Positions 52,704-61,257 of a stretch of DNA of 64,000 nucleotides are shown one piece after another. The translations under genes and the position numbers were made by a program. The stretch is from an uncultured Selenomonas sp. (GTDB lineage: Bacteria > Bacillota > Negativicutes > Selenomonadales > Selenomonadaceae), in contig CAMVGU010000008.1 of the NCBI GenBank assembly GCA_947167105.1, positions 1 to 64,000 of the forward strand. The letters run 5' to 3'. The notes beneath the pieces were generated by a model. The model did not search any database and was not told the origin of the DNA. It saw only the letters and a program-made list of their open reading frames with translations. Within the stretch, counting starts at the first letter, position 1; the number at the start of each line of letters is the position of its first letter.

Positions 52704-53489
52704 TCACAGGCCGTTGTTCTCATGGAGCAGTTTGTACTTCTGCTTCTCGAAGAATTCATCCACCGAGCGCAGCAGTTCCTCCCGGCTCAGGGATTTCAGG
52801 AGATAGCCGTCAGGCTTTAAGGCCAGCACCTTCATCACGCTTTCCCTGTCCCCCTTGCTGGTGAGGAAGATGACGGGCAGCCTGCCCACCCTGGTTTCGC
52901 TCCTGATCATTTCCAGCACCTGGGGGCCGGAGGTCACGGGCATTTCATAATCCAGCAGGATAAGATCCGGCGTATTGTCCGCTATATACATCATGGCCTG
53001 GGCGCCGGAGGTGACTATTGTCACCCGGTATTTGGCCGCCAGCCAGCCCTTCATAATCTTCAGGAAAGCCCCGTCATCGTCCACCAGCAGGATGCTCTTG
53101 CGCCGGGAGTATTCGTCATTGGCGGTGATGAGCCTGTCCGCTTCCTCCACCAGAGCCTTCACGTTCAGGGGCCTGTCAAAGCGGGCAGAGACCAGGGCCT
53201 CGGGGATAATCTCCTCCACCGTGTCGATCTCCATCTGGTTGCCCACCAGCATCAGCAGCTTGTCATGCTCCGTGCAGAGATCCTTCAAGTAAATCCAGGT
53301 ATCCGTCAGCTCATCCACATAATCCCCCAGATAGCAGACGATCATATCAGCCATGCTCCTGTAGGCATCCAGTTCCTTGACCGTAGGCCCCGAGGAAATG
53401 ACCTCATAGCCTGCCTCCCGCAGGTTCTTCTCAATGGCTCCCACCATAAAGGCCGCTCCCCGGCTGACCAGCACGACTTTCTTCTCCAT
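52704..53489 (-). CDS. Tandem receiver-domain response regulator, no output domain
   Basis: The 261-residue protein has a degenerate N-terminal receiver-like half (VVLVSRGAAFMVGAIEKNLREAGYEV) without clear acidic residues. A complete receiver follows (SILLVDDDGAFLKIM, phospho-Asp in LILLDYEMPVTSGP, VIFLTSKGD, LLKSLS). No DNA-binding or enzymatic domain follows, so it probably acts by protein contact. No kinase is adjacent. Strong AGGAGG before the ATG. Confidence 0.88.
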   Translation of the reverse strand: MEKKVVLVSRGAAFMVGAIEKNLREAGYEVISSGPTVKELDAYRSMADMIVCYLGDYVDELTDTWIYLKDLCTEHDKLLMLVGNQMEIDTVEEIIPEALVSARFDRPLNVKALVEEADRLITANDEYSRRKSILLVDDDGAFLKIMKGWLAAKYRVTIVTSGAQAMMYIADNTPDLILLDYEMPVTSGPQVLEMIRSETRVGRLPVIFLTSKGDRESVMKVLALKPDGYLLKSLSREELLRSVDEFFEKQKYKLLHENNGL

Positions 53490-53757
53490 CGTATTCCTCC
53501 TGTTGCAGCTCCTTGCCCGCTCTGTTCACTATCCTAAACTTACGCACATTTACTGCCTCCTACTTCGACACAGGCAGGGCAAATTCCTTTTTTTAGGAAA
53601 TTCAAAGGGCCTGCCGCCCGAAGGTATGCGGCAAGCCCTGATAATCGACGAAATGAAATTCATTCTGTATACTATTCGTAAGCTACGAAACGGTAGGCGG
53701 TTAGTCCTCTCATAAATGCCGGCGCTCACAGCGCATGGTATATGGGAGGTGAGACGC

Positions 53758-53829
53758 ATGGACAACATGACGCTTCAGCTATTGCTGATCCTCTTGATAA
53801 TCCTTGCCGTCAATAATATGAAGAAATAA
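53758..53829 (+). CDS. Short hydrophobic peptide (23 aa), candidate type I toxin
   Basis: ATG 53758 follows GGGAGGTGAG. The peptide MDNMTLQLLLILLIILAVNN ending MKK is a single membrane helix with a basic end, as in TxpA/BsrG or Ldr-type toxins. Its stop runs into a terminator, AACCGCC/GGCGGTT (53827-53858), and from the other side a minus-strand promoter (53948-53977) would make an RNA of about 115 nt ending in the same hairpin. This locus has the best-formed of the three convergent promoters. Confidence 0.65.
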   Translation: MDNMTLQLLLILLIILAVNNMKK

Positions 53830-53942
53830 CCGCCCGCAGTCCCCAAACTCTGGCGGTTATTCCTATTAGGATTAACTTGTCAAGCGAGGACTAACCGTTT
53901 ACCAGTAGCCCGCCTCCTGTTAGCAGCAGGAGGCTTTTTCTG
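53826..53942 (-). ncRNA. Predicted antisense-direction RNA opposite the 53758 peptide
   Basis: Starts about 6 bases after the -10 at 53948-53953, contains a hairpin AGCCTCCTGCTGCTAACAGG (53920-53940), and runs to the 53827-53862 terminator, overlapping the 3' end of the peptide mRNA. Inferred from promoter and terminator only. Confidence 0.45.
53827..53862. terminator. Shared terminator of the 53758 peptide and its convergent RNA
   Basis: AACCGCCCGCAGTCC...TCTGGCGGTTATT, usable in both directions. Confidence 0.7.
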
Positions 53943-53947
53943 TTGCA

Positions 53948-53977
53948 ATTATAACACGATAGCATCAGGAAAGTCAA
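53948..53977 (-). promoter_or_regulatory. Minus-strand promoter facing the 53758 peptide gene
   Basis: TTGACT, 18-base spacer, TATAAT. Confidence 0.65.
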
Positions 53978-54105
53978 TATGTCAGCAAATTGCGTACATT
54001 GACTAGCCAGAGAGGCTGTAGTATCATGATTCATAAGGGTAAGCATGAAAAGAAATTTTCATAAAACCTGCAGCGTGAAGGACTTGCTTTTTGGGGGCGC
54101 TACCT

Positions 54106-55566
54106 ATGATAGATGAAAAAAAGCATCTTGGGGTGCTGGGAGGGGTATGGCTGCTGCTGTATCTCCTGGGCAATAATTTTTTGACCATAACCGACCCGGT
54201 GGAGTGCAATTATGCGGAAACGGCCAGGGAAATGCTGCTGTACAATGATTATTTCTCCCCCCGCATCCTGGGCAATTTCTGGTTTGATAAACCGATTTTT
54301 TTCTATTGGGAACTGGCGGCGGCCTTTAATCTGTTCGGCTTTACGAATTTCGCCGCCCGGCTGGCACCGGCCCTGACCGTGCTGGCCTCCATGGGCCTGC
54401 TTTACTGGTGGGGTAGGAGGCTCTACACCCCTCATATTGCCTTTGTGGCAACCCTCATCTTTGCCACTTCCCTGGAAACCTGGTATATAGGCCATGCGGT
54501 TATCACGGATATGACCCTGCTCTTTGCGGTGTCCCTGACTCTCATCGCCTTCTACTGCGGCTACAGCCAAAAAAAATACAACTGGTATTACCTGGCCTTT
54601 GCTTCTGCCGCTGTGGCGGTGCTGGATAAGGGGCCCATCGGCCTCTGCCTGCCGGGGCTGATTATCCTGCTGTTTTTGCTGTGGCAAAGGGATTTCCGTG
54701 CCCTGCTGGTCAGGCAGCTGATCGGGGGCTTCCTGCTGTTCTGCCTGGTGGCCAGCATCTGGTATGTGCCCATGTACTTAAAGCATGGCCAGGATTTTAT
54801 TGACGTGTTCCTGGGGGTGCATAATGTCCTGCGGGCCACTGTGTCCGAACACCCCAGGGATAATGTCTGGTATTTTTACATCGGCATGTTTCTGGCGGGC
54901 TTTTTCCCCTGGGTCTGGGTGGCGGTTCCCGCCTTTATCAAAAAATGGCGCCGGGGCTGGCGCCTGAAACTTGACACGGATACCCGCTTCCTGCTGGTGT
55001 GGGCCATCACGGTGTTTGCAGTATTCCAGTGCTTTGCCACGAAATATGTCACCTACACCTTCCCCTATATGTTCCCGGTGGTGCTTTTGATGGCCCGGTA
55101 TTTCTGCCACTGGGGCCGGAAGCTAATCTATACGGCGGCTGTAACGGCAGTTATCTATGTGGGGCTGGTCTTCGGAGTAGCCGCCCCCAAGATGGAGGAA
55201 CATTCCGCTTATGACATAGCCATGGCGGCTCAGCCCTACCTGGCCCAGGGAGCAGAGGTCTACTGCTTTGAGCGGCGGGGGGGCGTGATTTCCTTTGCCT
55301 ACTACACAGGCCATTATATCAAGGATCTTTCCTTCCGTGAGGAGGAGGATGAGGAGGAGCCGGAAGAAAAGCGCAAGCTGGACTGGAGCGTGACGAATAT
55401 CGTGCCCAAGGCTTATGGGGATTCCCTGGACAGGACCAAGCCCCTGCTGGTGATTGTGCGTTCCGAAGATAAAGCCGTGAAGGCCCTGCAGGAGAAGCTG
55501 CCGGGGAAATGGCAGCTTGTCAAGGCGGGAGAGAGGAATCATTTGTACTACCGGGAAGGGGATTGA
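54106..55566 (+). CDS. ArnT/PMT-family glycosyltransferase
   Basis: The 486-residue protein belongs to the GT-C superfamily that moves a sugar from undecaprenyl phosphate to lipid A or another envelope acceptor. It has about eleven helices and the family loop DPVECNYAETAREMLLYNDYFSPRILGNFWFDKPIFFYWELAAAFNLFG (key parts: NYAETAREM, KPIFFYW) with the catalytic acids. The C-terminal part contains an unusually acidic patch, EEEDEEEPEE. With the GT2 and deacetylase genes downstream it resembles the FlmK-FlmF2-NaxD route of Francisella for adding a deacetylated amino sugar to lipid A. That is inference. Confidence 0.88.
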   Translation: MIDEKKHLGVLGGVWLLLYLLGNNFLTITDPVECNYAETAREMLLYNDYFSPRILGNFWFDKPIFFYWELAAAFNLFGFTNFAARLAPALTVLASMGLLYWWGRRLYTPHIAFVATLIFATSLETWYIGHAVITDMTLLFAVSLTLIAFYCGYSQKKYNWYYLAFASAAVAVLDKGPIGLCLPGLIILLFLLWQRDFRALLVRQLIGGFLLFCLVASIWYVPMYLKHGQDFIDVFLGVHNVLRATVSEHPRDNVWYFYIGMFLAGFFPWVWVAVPAFIKKWRRGWRLKLDTDTRFLLVWAITVFAVFQCFATKYVTYTFPYMFPVVLLMARYFCHWGRKLIYTAAVTAVIYVGLVFGVAAPKMEEHSAYDIAMAAQPYLAQGAEVYCFERRGGVISFAYYTGHYIKDLSFREEEDEEEPEEKRKLDWSVTNIVPKAYGDSLDRTKPLLVIVRSEDKAVKALQEKLPGKWQLVKAGERNHLYYREGD

Positions 55567-55574
55567 GGCGCTAA

Positions 55575-55850
55575 CGGGCAAGGCTCGTGGTGTTACTTTC
55601 TTTGTGTTGACAAAGAAAGTAACCAAAGAAAACAGCCCCACTGGTGTCCCACCTCGTCCAGATACGCAAAAATAATTGTTCGAGATGTGGTCAGATGCAA
55701 GGAAGGGGAAGGAGCCATAGCGGGCTATGGCGACTGACGATGACGCAGCAGATGGCCGCATATCGGGCAATTATTGCGGATATGAACGAGGCGGGACACA
55801 GGTTCCCATCCCTGGGAACGAGTGGCGCGGCGCCCATCCCTGGGCGCTGG
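55575..55850. repeat. TGGTTAC-family repeat, interrupted by element C (reverse orientation)
   Basis: GTTACTTTCTTTGTGTTGAC and AAAGAAAGTAACCAAAG form the hairpin arm; CCCATCCCTGGGAACGAG and GGCGCCCATCCCTGGGCGC are the other arm. Element C (55644-55799) sits at the same internal position as in 6634-6900. Confidence 0.8.
55644..55799 (-). mobile_element. Miniature element C, copy 2 (156 bp)
   Basis: Complement of 6684-6839 with about three differences. Ends GTGTCCC and GGGACAC. Confidence 0.85.
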
Positions 55851-55899
55851 GGCTTAGGAACACTAGTTAAGCAATGCCATTAACTTGAAGGTGTGAATT

Positions 55900-55953
55900 T
55901 TAAAGCCTTCCCCCTTGGGGAAGGTGGCAGCCGAAGGCTGACGGATGAGGTCT
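55900..55953. repeat. Palindromic repeat, CTCATCCG family (one half)
   Basis: GCCTTCCCCCTTGGGGAAGG then GGCAGCCGAAGGCTGACGGA and TGAGG, 45 bases before the GT2 gene. Confidence 0.75.
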
Positions 55954-55998
55954 TAGGGCACGCCACTGCCAATTTTAGCTGATTAAGAGGGTAGAACA

Positions 55999-56925
55999 TT
56001 GAAAAGTGTTTCGATTGTAGTGCCTGTATATAATGAGGGAGAGAATATACTGCACTTTACGGCCGCCGTCAAGGAGGTTATGGAAAAGCAGCCCTATAAG
56101 TGGGATTTGCTGTTTGTTGATGACGGTTCCAGGGATAACAGCCTGGAACTATTGGAGGATTTGCAGGCAAAATTTTCCTATGTGCATGTGCTGGCCCTCT
56201 CCCGCAACTGCGGCCATCAGATTGCCCTGACTTGCGGCCTCGACCATGCGGAAGGGGACGCCGTGATTTCCATGGACGGGGATATGCAGCACCCGCCGGA
56301 ACTGCTGCCGCAGCTTCTGGCCAAGTGGGAGGAAGGCTACCATGTGGTGCAGACCATACGCAAGGATACACAGGGGGTTTCCTGGCTCAAGAAAAAGAGT
56401 TCTGCTCTGTATTACCGCCTGATCAACGCATTGTCCAGCGCCCATATCCGCCCCGGCGGCTCCGACTTTCGCCTGCTGGACAGGCAGGCGGTGGAGGCCC
56501 TGGGGAAGTACCGGGAGCACGACCGCTTCCTGCGGGGCATGGTGACGCTCCTGGGCTATAAGGTGGCGGAGGTGCCCTTTGTGGCCTCCCCCCGCTTTGC
56601 AGGCAAGTCCAAATACTCCCTGAGCAAGATGGCAAAGCTGGCGGTGGATGGCATTGTGGGCTTCTCCGTCGTGCCCCTGCGGGCGGCTTTTGTGGCGGGA
56701 CTGCTCTCGGCCGTGCTGAGTTTTTTCCTGCTGCTCCATGTGCTTTACGTCTATATCTGCGATGACGTGGTTTCCGGCTGGACTACCATCATGGTCTGCC
56801 TGTCCTTGTTCGGCGGCACCCAGCTCATTATGCTGGGCATTATGGGGGAGTACCTGGGCCGTATCTACACGGAGGTCAAGAATCGCCCCCTGTACCTGCT
56901 GAAAAACAAAGAGGAAGATAAGTGA
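55999..56925 (+). CDS. GT2 polyprenyl-phosphate glycosyltransferase (ArnC/GtrB/DPM1-like)
   Basis: The 308-residue enzyme charges undecaprenyl phosphate with a sugar on the cytoplasmic face. It has SIVVPVYNEGENI, FVDDGSRDNSLELLEDL, LSRNCGHQIALTCGLDHAEGDAVISMDGDMQHPPELLP (with the DGD metal motif), and GKSKYSLSKMAKLAVDGIVGFS. Two C-terminal helices follow. The start is TTG 55999, with AGAGGGT upstream. Its stop overlaps the deacetylase GTG start by 4 bases, so the two are coupled. Confidence 0.92.
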   Translation: MKSVSIVVPVYNEGENILHFTAAVKEVMEKQPYKWDLLFVDDGSRDNSLELLEDLQAKFSYVHVLALSRNCGHQIALTCGLDHAEGDAVISMDGDMQHPPELLPQLLAKWEEGYHVVQTIRKDTQGVSWLKKKSSALYYRLINALSSAHIRPGGSDFRLLDRQAVEALGKYREHDRFLRGMVTLLGYKVAEVPFVASPRFAGKSKYSLSKMAKLAVDGIVGFSVVPLRAAFVAGLLSAVLSFFLLLHVLYVYICDDVVSGWTTIMVCLSLFGGTQLIMLGIMGEYLGRIYTEVKNRPLYLLKNKEEDK

Positions 56926-57770
56926 AGAAGCTGATTGTCAATGCCGATGATTTCGGCCGCCATCCCCTGGTGAACCGGGCCGTAGCCCGGGCCGCAGATG
57001 AGGGGGGCCTGCTGTCGGCCAGCATTATGGCGGGAGAAAAATATTTTGCCGAGGCAGTGGATATTGCCAAGTCCCGCCCCCAACTGGGTGTAGGCGTGCA
57101 CCTGACCCTGGTAGATGGCTCTCCCCTGCTCTCCCCGAAGGAAATACCTTCCCTGGTGACGGCGGAGGGTCGTTTTTTTCCCGACCATGGCACCTTTGTG
57201 AAGCGCTTCCTGGGGGGAAAAATCTCCCTGGCAGAGGTGAGCAGGGAACTGGCCGCCCAGATGGACAAGGTTCTCTCTGCGGGGCTCAGGCCCACCCATG
57301 CAGACAGCCATCAGCATCTGCACATGCTGCCGGGGATTTTCCCCCTGGTGCTAAGGCTGGCGGCGGCGCGGAGCATTAAGCGGGTGCGGATTTCCAGGGG
57401 CATTTACGGCAATCCCCTAAAGCCATGGCCCGGGATTGGGGACTTAATCGGCAAGTTCGGCCTGGAGGCCCTGGCCTGCCGCAACAGGGGGCTGGCGCGA
57501 AGGCTGGGCTTTGCCTATCCTGATAATTTTGTGGGCCAGGTAGCCGGGGGCGCCGTGTCGGCAAGCTTCATGCTGGCACTGGCCCAAACTCAAGCCCCAG
57601 GCACAGTGGAAGTGATGCTGCACCCAGGGCTTGATAATGAAGTGCTGGCCAGGGAAACAGGCTGGCAGCATGATTATGAGGGGGAGCTTACGGCTGTATG
57701 CGAGGAAAGGGTCAAGGAGGAGCTAATACGCAGAGGAATAGAGCTAGTTAATTTCGGCAGTTTAGGGTAA
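56922..57770 (+). CDS. YdjC/ChbG-family carbohydrate deacetylase, NaxD-like
   Basis: The 282-residue enzyme removes acetyl groups from N-acetylated sugars. It shows KKLIVNADDFGRHPLVNRAV with the metal-binding Asp pair, LGVGVHLTLVDGSPLL with its His, PTHADSHQHLHMLPGIF with the His pair, and VEVMLHPGLDNEV. Within the family, those paired with a GT2 act on undecaprenyl-linked sugars (NaxD, HpnK), while lone copies act on chitooligosaccharides. The coupling with the GT2 gene favours the lipid-linked substrate. Start GTG 56922. Confidence 0.9.
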   Translation: MKKLIVNADDFGRHPLVNRAVARAADEGGLLSASIMAGEKYFAEAVDIAKSRPQLGVGVHLTLVDGSPLLSPKEIPSLVTAEGRFFPDHGTFVKRFLGGKISLAEVSRELAAQMDKVLSAGLRPTHADSHQHLHMLPGIFPLVLRLAAARSIKRVRISRGIYGNPLKPWPGIGDLIGKFGLEALACRNRGLARRLGFAYPDNFVGQVAGGAVSASFMLALAQTQAPGTVEVMLHPGLDNEVLARETGWQHDYEGELTAVCEERVKEELIRRGIELVNFGSLG

Positions 57771-57915
57771 ACATCATTTTATACTCATCTATCCGTTATG
57801 GCAGGCGTAGTCGCCTACTACGTCTGCAGATGCTTGGACGTGATTTGCACGCTAATCCTGGGTAACCAGGCTCGGTCTGGCGTCACCGCAAGGACGCAAG
57901 AAGCCCCCGACAGAG

Positions 57916-57941
57916 GGTCCCCCGCCCCCAGGGGGGCGGAC
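57916..57941. repeat. G+C-rich palindromic repeat (GC family, core only)
   Basis: GTCCCCCGCCCCCAGGGGGG then CGGAC. Confidence 0.7.
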
Positions 57942-57943
57942 AT

Positions 57944-57977
57944 GAAAAAAAGGCCCCGCCGGAGCGGGAGCCTTGGA
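57944..57977 (-). terminator. Terminator of SLH porin 3
   Basis: On the minus strand GGCTCCCGCTCCGGCGGGGC then CTTTTTTT, like the porin 2 terminator. Confidence 0.8.
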
Positions 57978-57999
57978 TTTTTGCCTGTTCAATCTTTTA

Positions 58000-59361
58000 T
58001 CAGAAGAAGAATTCGACGCGACCAAAGAGCTTCTTGTAATCGATGTCGCCATCGATGGACTTGCCCTGAGAGTAACGGGCGGTGAGGACCACGTTCTTCA
58101 GCACGGTGTAGTTAGCACCGACATGCCAGCCCTTAAAGCCGTAACTGAGGTCATCGGTGGTGGGAAGGAGGGAGGTGAAAATACCCAGCTTGCGGTAGCC
58201 GATCCAAGCACCCCAGGAGCCCTTGTCGGCAGCTTTGGCGCCCTTGTACTCGTAGGTGAGCTGGAAGGAGTTCTTCTGGTTGTCAGCCTTGGCGTTCTGA
58301 GCGAAGGCACCGTGCAGGTAGGAGCTTCTGTCGAAGTGGTAGCCCAGGTTCAGGCCCCAGATGTTGGCATCCTTGCTGTTATTTTCGCCATTGCGGTACG
58401 TTTTTTTGCTATCATAATCATATAAATCATTGAAGACGCTAGAGCCGAAATGATAGTAGGAAGCGCCGCCTTCCAGCTTGTCGCCGTTGTACTGAACCTC
58501 AATGCCCTGAATGTTGGCAGCAGACTCATTGATCTCAACGAAATTACCTTCATTATCATACTCACCGATCACAAGGAAGCTATGACCATCCGTGTCGCCA
58601 TTGGTACGGCCGGCAAAGACCTTGGCCTTGACCTTGGTGCCGAATTCCACCTCGGCGCCGGAGTACTTGCTGTCTAAGATCAGGTTGCCGGACTTGCCGC
58701 CCATATTGTCGGTCAGTTCCATCTTACCGAGGCGAACAGTGAAGTTCTTGTAGTCGCCCTGGGCATAGATGTGCTTCAGCGAAACCCTGTAATCAGAAGT
58801 ACCGCTCCTGTCACCAACCTCAGCATAGCCAGTATCAGTGTTCATATGGTTGGTAGCATCGAGACGAGCATTCACATGCCAGTGGTCATTGACCTCGGCG
58901 CTGGGCTCCAAACGAAAGAGCTCCTTGTCATAGTTGTCCTTATAGCTGCCATCTTTACTGCCCCTGCGGGTGCTGGTGTAGGTGTATTCGATTTTGCCGT
59001 TCCACTTCACCATGTCGGCATTGCGCTCCAGGTTGGCAACGCGGACGCCCAGGTTGTTCAGCTCATCAGCGAACTCAGCAGCCAGCTTGTCGATCATGGC
59101 CTTGGTAGCCTCGTTCACATCGCTCTTAGCCATGGCGCGGGCAACCATCTGAGCCATCTCATAACGGGTGATGCTGCGGTCGCCGCGGAAGGTGGTGTCG
59201 CCGTAACCATCGATAACGCCATCGGAAGCGAGCTGGGCAACAGCGTCATAAGCCCAATGGTCGGAGGGAACATCGGAGAACGGGTTTGCAGCAGCAAAGG
59301 TGGTGCTGGCTGCGCCTACCACCAGAGCGGTGGTCAGGGCGGATACGAGAGTTTTTTTCAT
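58000..59361 (-). CDS. SLH-domain outer-membrane porin (OmpM type), paralogue 3
   Basis: The 453-residue paralogue has the same signal peptide, SLH domain, linker and GRVEFFF end as the other two. In the SLH domain Ala becomes Ser at two places (VPSDHWAYDAVAQLASDG). The barrel is slightly shorter and has its own loops (VFNDLYDYDSKKTY, LPTTDDLSYGFK). ATG 59361 is preceded by AAGGAGGAG; the longer frame reads through the leader and is not used. It lies 15 kb from the other two but shares their promoter and leader. Confidence 0.95.
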   Translation of the reverse strand: MKKTLVSALTTALVVGAASTTFAAANPFSDVPSDHWAYDAVAQLASDGVIDGYGDTTFRGDRSITRYEMAQMVARAMAKSDVNEATKAMIDKLAAEFADELNNLGVRVANLERNADMVKWNGKIEYTYTSTRRGSKDGSYKDNYDKELFRLEPSAEVNDHWHVNARLDATNHMNTDTGYAEVGDRSGTSDYRVSLKHIYAQGDYKNFTVRLGKMELTDNMGGKSGNLILDSKYSGAEVEFGTKVKAKVFAGRTNGDTDGHSFLVIGEYDNEGNFVEINESAANIQGIEVQYNGDKLEGGASYYHFGSSVFNDLYDYDSKKTYRNGENNSKDANIWGLNLGYHFDRSSYLHGAFAQNAKADNQKNSFQLTYEYKGAKAADKGSWGAWIGYRKLGIFTSLLPTTDDLSYGFKGWHVGANYTVLKNVVLTARYSQGKSIDGDIDYKKLFGRVEFFF

Positions 59362-59364
59362 TGA

Positions 59365-59510
59365 AGAACTCCTCCTTAAATAAAGCAGATAAAACTTACA
59401 TCTGTCAGACTGGCGGAGGAGCTTCCTGAGTGTCCATGTTTCCTCAGCGGCCACCCCAACTTACCTGACAGGTCTTACTATACCCTCCCCCTGGAAGGTA
59501 ATGCAACCCT
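59365..59510 (-). promoter_or_regulatory. Promoter and conserved leader of SLH porin 3
   Basis: -35 TTGCAT (59501-59506), 18-base spacer, -10 TATAGT (59477-59482); the leader again carries AGGAAACATGGACACTCAG. Confidence 0.8.
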
Positions 59511-59589
59511 TTTTCCCATTTCTCATCAATTTTTAGTGAAAAACTCCTGAAAAAGAGGGAACAGGCATAAATCTTCTCCCGCTTCAGCG

Positions 59590-59970
59590 TGGTTTACCCC
59601 CGTCTTCTCGTACCACCGTACGTGCCGTTCGGCATACGGCGGTTCGGTTGCTTAGAGATGTGCCTACGTCTTGCACGATTATGGCATACCATGCAGACCT
59701 CCCCAGTTAAGGTGCATAATCTTTCCCTCCATGTATCTGCCGCATCTACACAACACATTTTCGGATAGCTATAGGGCTTTAACTTGTTTGGCAGTCTTAC
59801 CCAATGTGTCGTGCCTCATGCGATTCCTGTTCGTCAGACCAGAGGTTTGCCATCCGGCTTCCCTCAGATTCCGCCTTGCGACGGACAGCCTTGCCATTGG
59901 CTGTGTGCTTCCCACTATCAGGGCGCACTACGGACTTTCACCGATTAGATTATGCCCATGCTGGACGAAC
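59590..59970 (-). ncRNA. ORF-less group II intron remnant, class C-like
   Basis: On the minus strand the segment starts GTTCGTCCAGCATGGGC right after the T-run of the trpD terminator. It continues with CGGTGAAAGTCCGTAGTGCG and GTCCGTCGCAAGGCGGAATC, which recall domain I of bacterial group II introns. It reaches a domain V-like hairpin: stem ACCGCCGTAT with GTACGGTGGT, an AC bulge, and loop GAAC (about 59610-59650). The triad at the expected place reads CGC, as in class C introns, which also insert after terminators. No reverse-transcriptase frame remains, domain VI looks cut short, and the 5' end differs from the usual GTGCG. Confidence 0.6.
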
Positions 59971-60008
59971 CAAAAACCGCAGGCAGGAATCTGTCTGCGG
60001 CCTTTTTG
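59971..60008 (-). terminator. Terminator of the trp operon (after trpD)
   Basis: AGGCCGCAGACAG-attc-CTGCCTGCGG followed by TTTTT on the minus strand. Confidence 0.85.
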
Positions 60009-60011
60009 TTA

Positions 60012-61034
60012 TTATCCGTTGTCATTGGACAGCTCTTTGAATTCTTCCAGCTTCCTCATGGCCGAGCCGTCTGCTATCAAGGCCCTGGCTTTCTCTACGC
60101 CCTCAGCGATGCTCTCTGCAGCCCCCCCCAGGTAGATAGCCGCACCGGCATTCATTAGCACGATATCCGTTTTAGGCCCCTGGCTGCCGCTCAAAATCTT
60201 GCAGGTGACTTCCGCATTCTCCTCCGGCGAGCCGCCCCGTATATCCTCCTTGCGGCAGCGGGTGAAGCCGAAGTCCTCCGGCTTTAGCACATAGCGGCGG
60301 AACCAGCCGTTTTTGAATTCGCAGACACTGGTGGGGGCGCTCAGGGAGATTTCGTCCAGGCAGTCTTGCCCGTAAACCACCAGCCCCTGCTTCACCCCCA
60401 GGGAGAGCATGACCTTGGCCAGGGGCTCCAGCAAATATTCGTCATAGACCCCCAGCAACATATAGGAGGGCTGGGCGGGATTGGTCAGGGGGCCTAAGAT
60501 GTTAAAGACCGTGCGGATGCCAAGCTCCTTGCGGACGGCCCCCACATATTTCATGGAGGCGTGATATTTCTGGGCAAAGAGGAAGCAGAGGCCGATTTCC
60601 TCCAATTCCCGCCGGGCCTTCTCCGGGGGCTGGTCGAGATTCACCCCCAGGGCCTCCAGGCAGTCCGCCGCGCCGCAACTGGAGGACGCCGCCCGGTTGC
60701 CGTGCTTGGCTACCTTGATGCCTGCTGCCGCGATAATAAAGGCGGCAGTGGTGGAGATATTGATGCTGTGGGCGTGGTCGCCCCCGGTGCCCACAATCTC
60801 CAAAACCTCCATGCCATGCTCCACAGGCAGGGCATGATCCCGCATGGCAGCGGCGGAGCCTGAGATCTCCGCAATGGTCTCCGCCTTGGTGCTCTTGGTG
60901 GAAAGAGCCGCCAGGTAAGCCGCATTCTGCACCTGGCTGGTCTTGCCGCTCATGATTTCGTTCATTACCTCATATGCTTCGTCGTAAGTGAGATCTTCCT
61001 TGCTGACGACTTTTTCGATTGCTTCCTTAATCAT
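60012..61034 (-). CDS. trpD: Anthranilate phosphoribosyltransferase
   Basis: The 340-residue enzyme joins anthranilate to PRPP. It contains [17 protein letters not shown], the PRPP-binding [58 protein letters not shown], and [20 protein letters not shown] 61034 gives the family length; the upstream frame runs into repeats. It is the last gene of the trp operon, downstream of trpA, an unusual position. A gap of 223 bases with a repeat separates it from trpA. Confidence 0.96.
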   Translation of the reverse strand: MIKEAIEKVVSKEDLTYDEAYEVMNEIMSGKTSQVQNAAYLAALSTKSTKAETIAEISGSAAAMRDHALPVEHGMEVLEIVGTGGDHAHSINISTTAAFIIAAAGIKVAKHGNRAASSSCGAADCLEALGVNLDQPPEKARRELEEIGLCFLFAQKYHASMKYVGAVRKELGIRTVFNILGPLTNPAQPSYMLLGVYDEYLLEPLAKVMLSLGVKQGLVVYGQDCLDEISLSAPTSVCEFKNGWFRRYVLKPEDFGFTRCRKEDIRGGSPEENAEVTCKILSGSQGPKTDIVLMNAGAAIYLGGAAESIAEGVEKARALIADGSAMRKLEEFKELSNDNG

Positions 61035-61100
61035 CTTCTCTTCACGCCTCCAAACTGTAACTCTCAAAGCTCCCAAAAGACTGAAATAAAGATCCCCCAA

Positions 61101-61212
61101 ACTCCGCGCCCAGGGATGGGCGCCGCGTCGCTCGTTCCCAGGGATGGGAACAAGCGACGCTGTTTTCTTTGGTTACTTTCTTTGTCAACACAAAGAAAGT
61201 AACACCACGAGC
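61101..61212. repeat. TGGTTAC-family repeat between trpA and trpD
   Basis: CGCGCCCAGGGATGGGCGCC, TTCCCAGGGATGGGAACAAG, TTTTCTTTGGTTACTTTC with its inverted partner. Confidence 0.75.
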
Positions 61213-61257
61213 CTGACTATTAACGAAAAAAATTCACTTCGAGTAAAATTTTTATCG

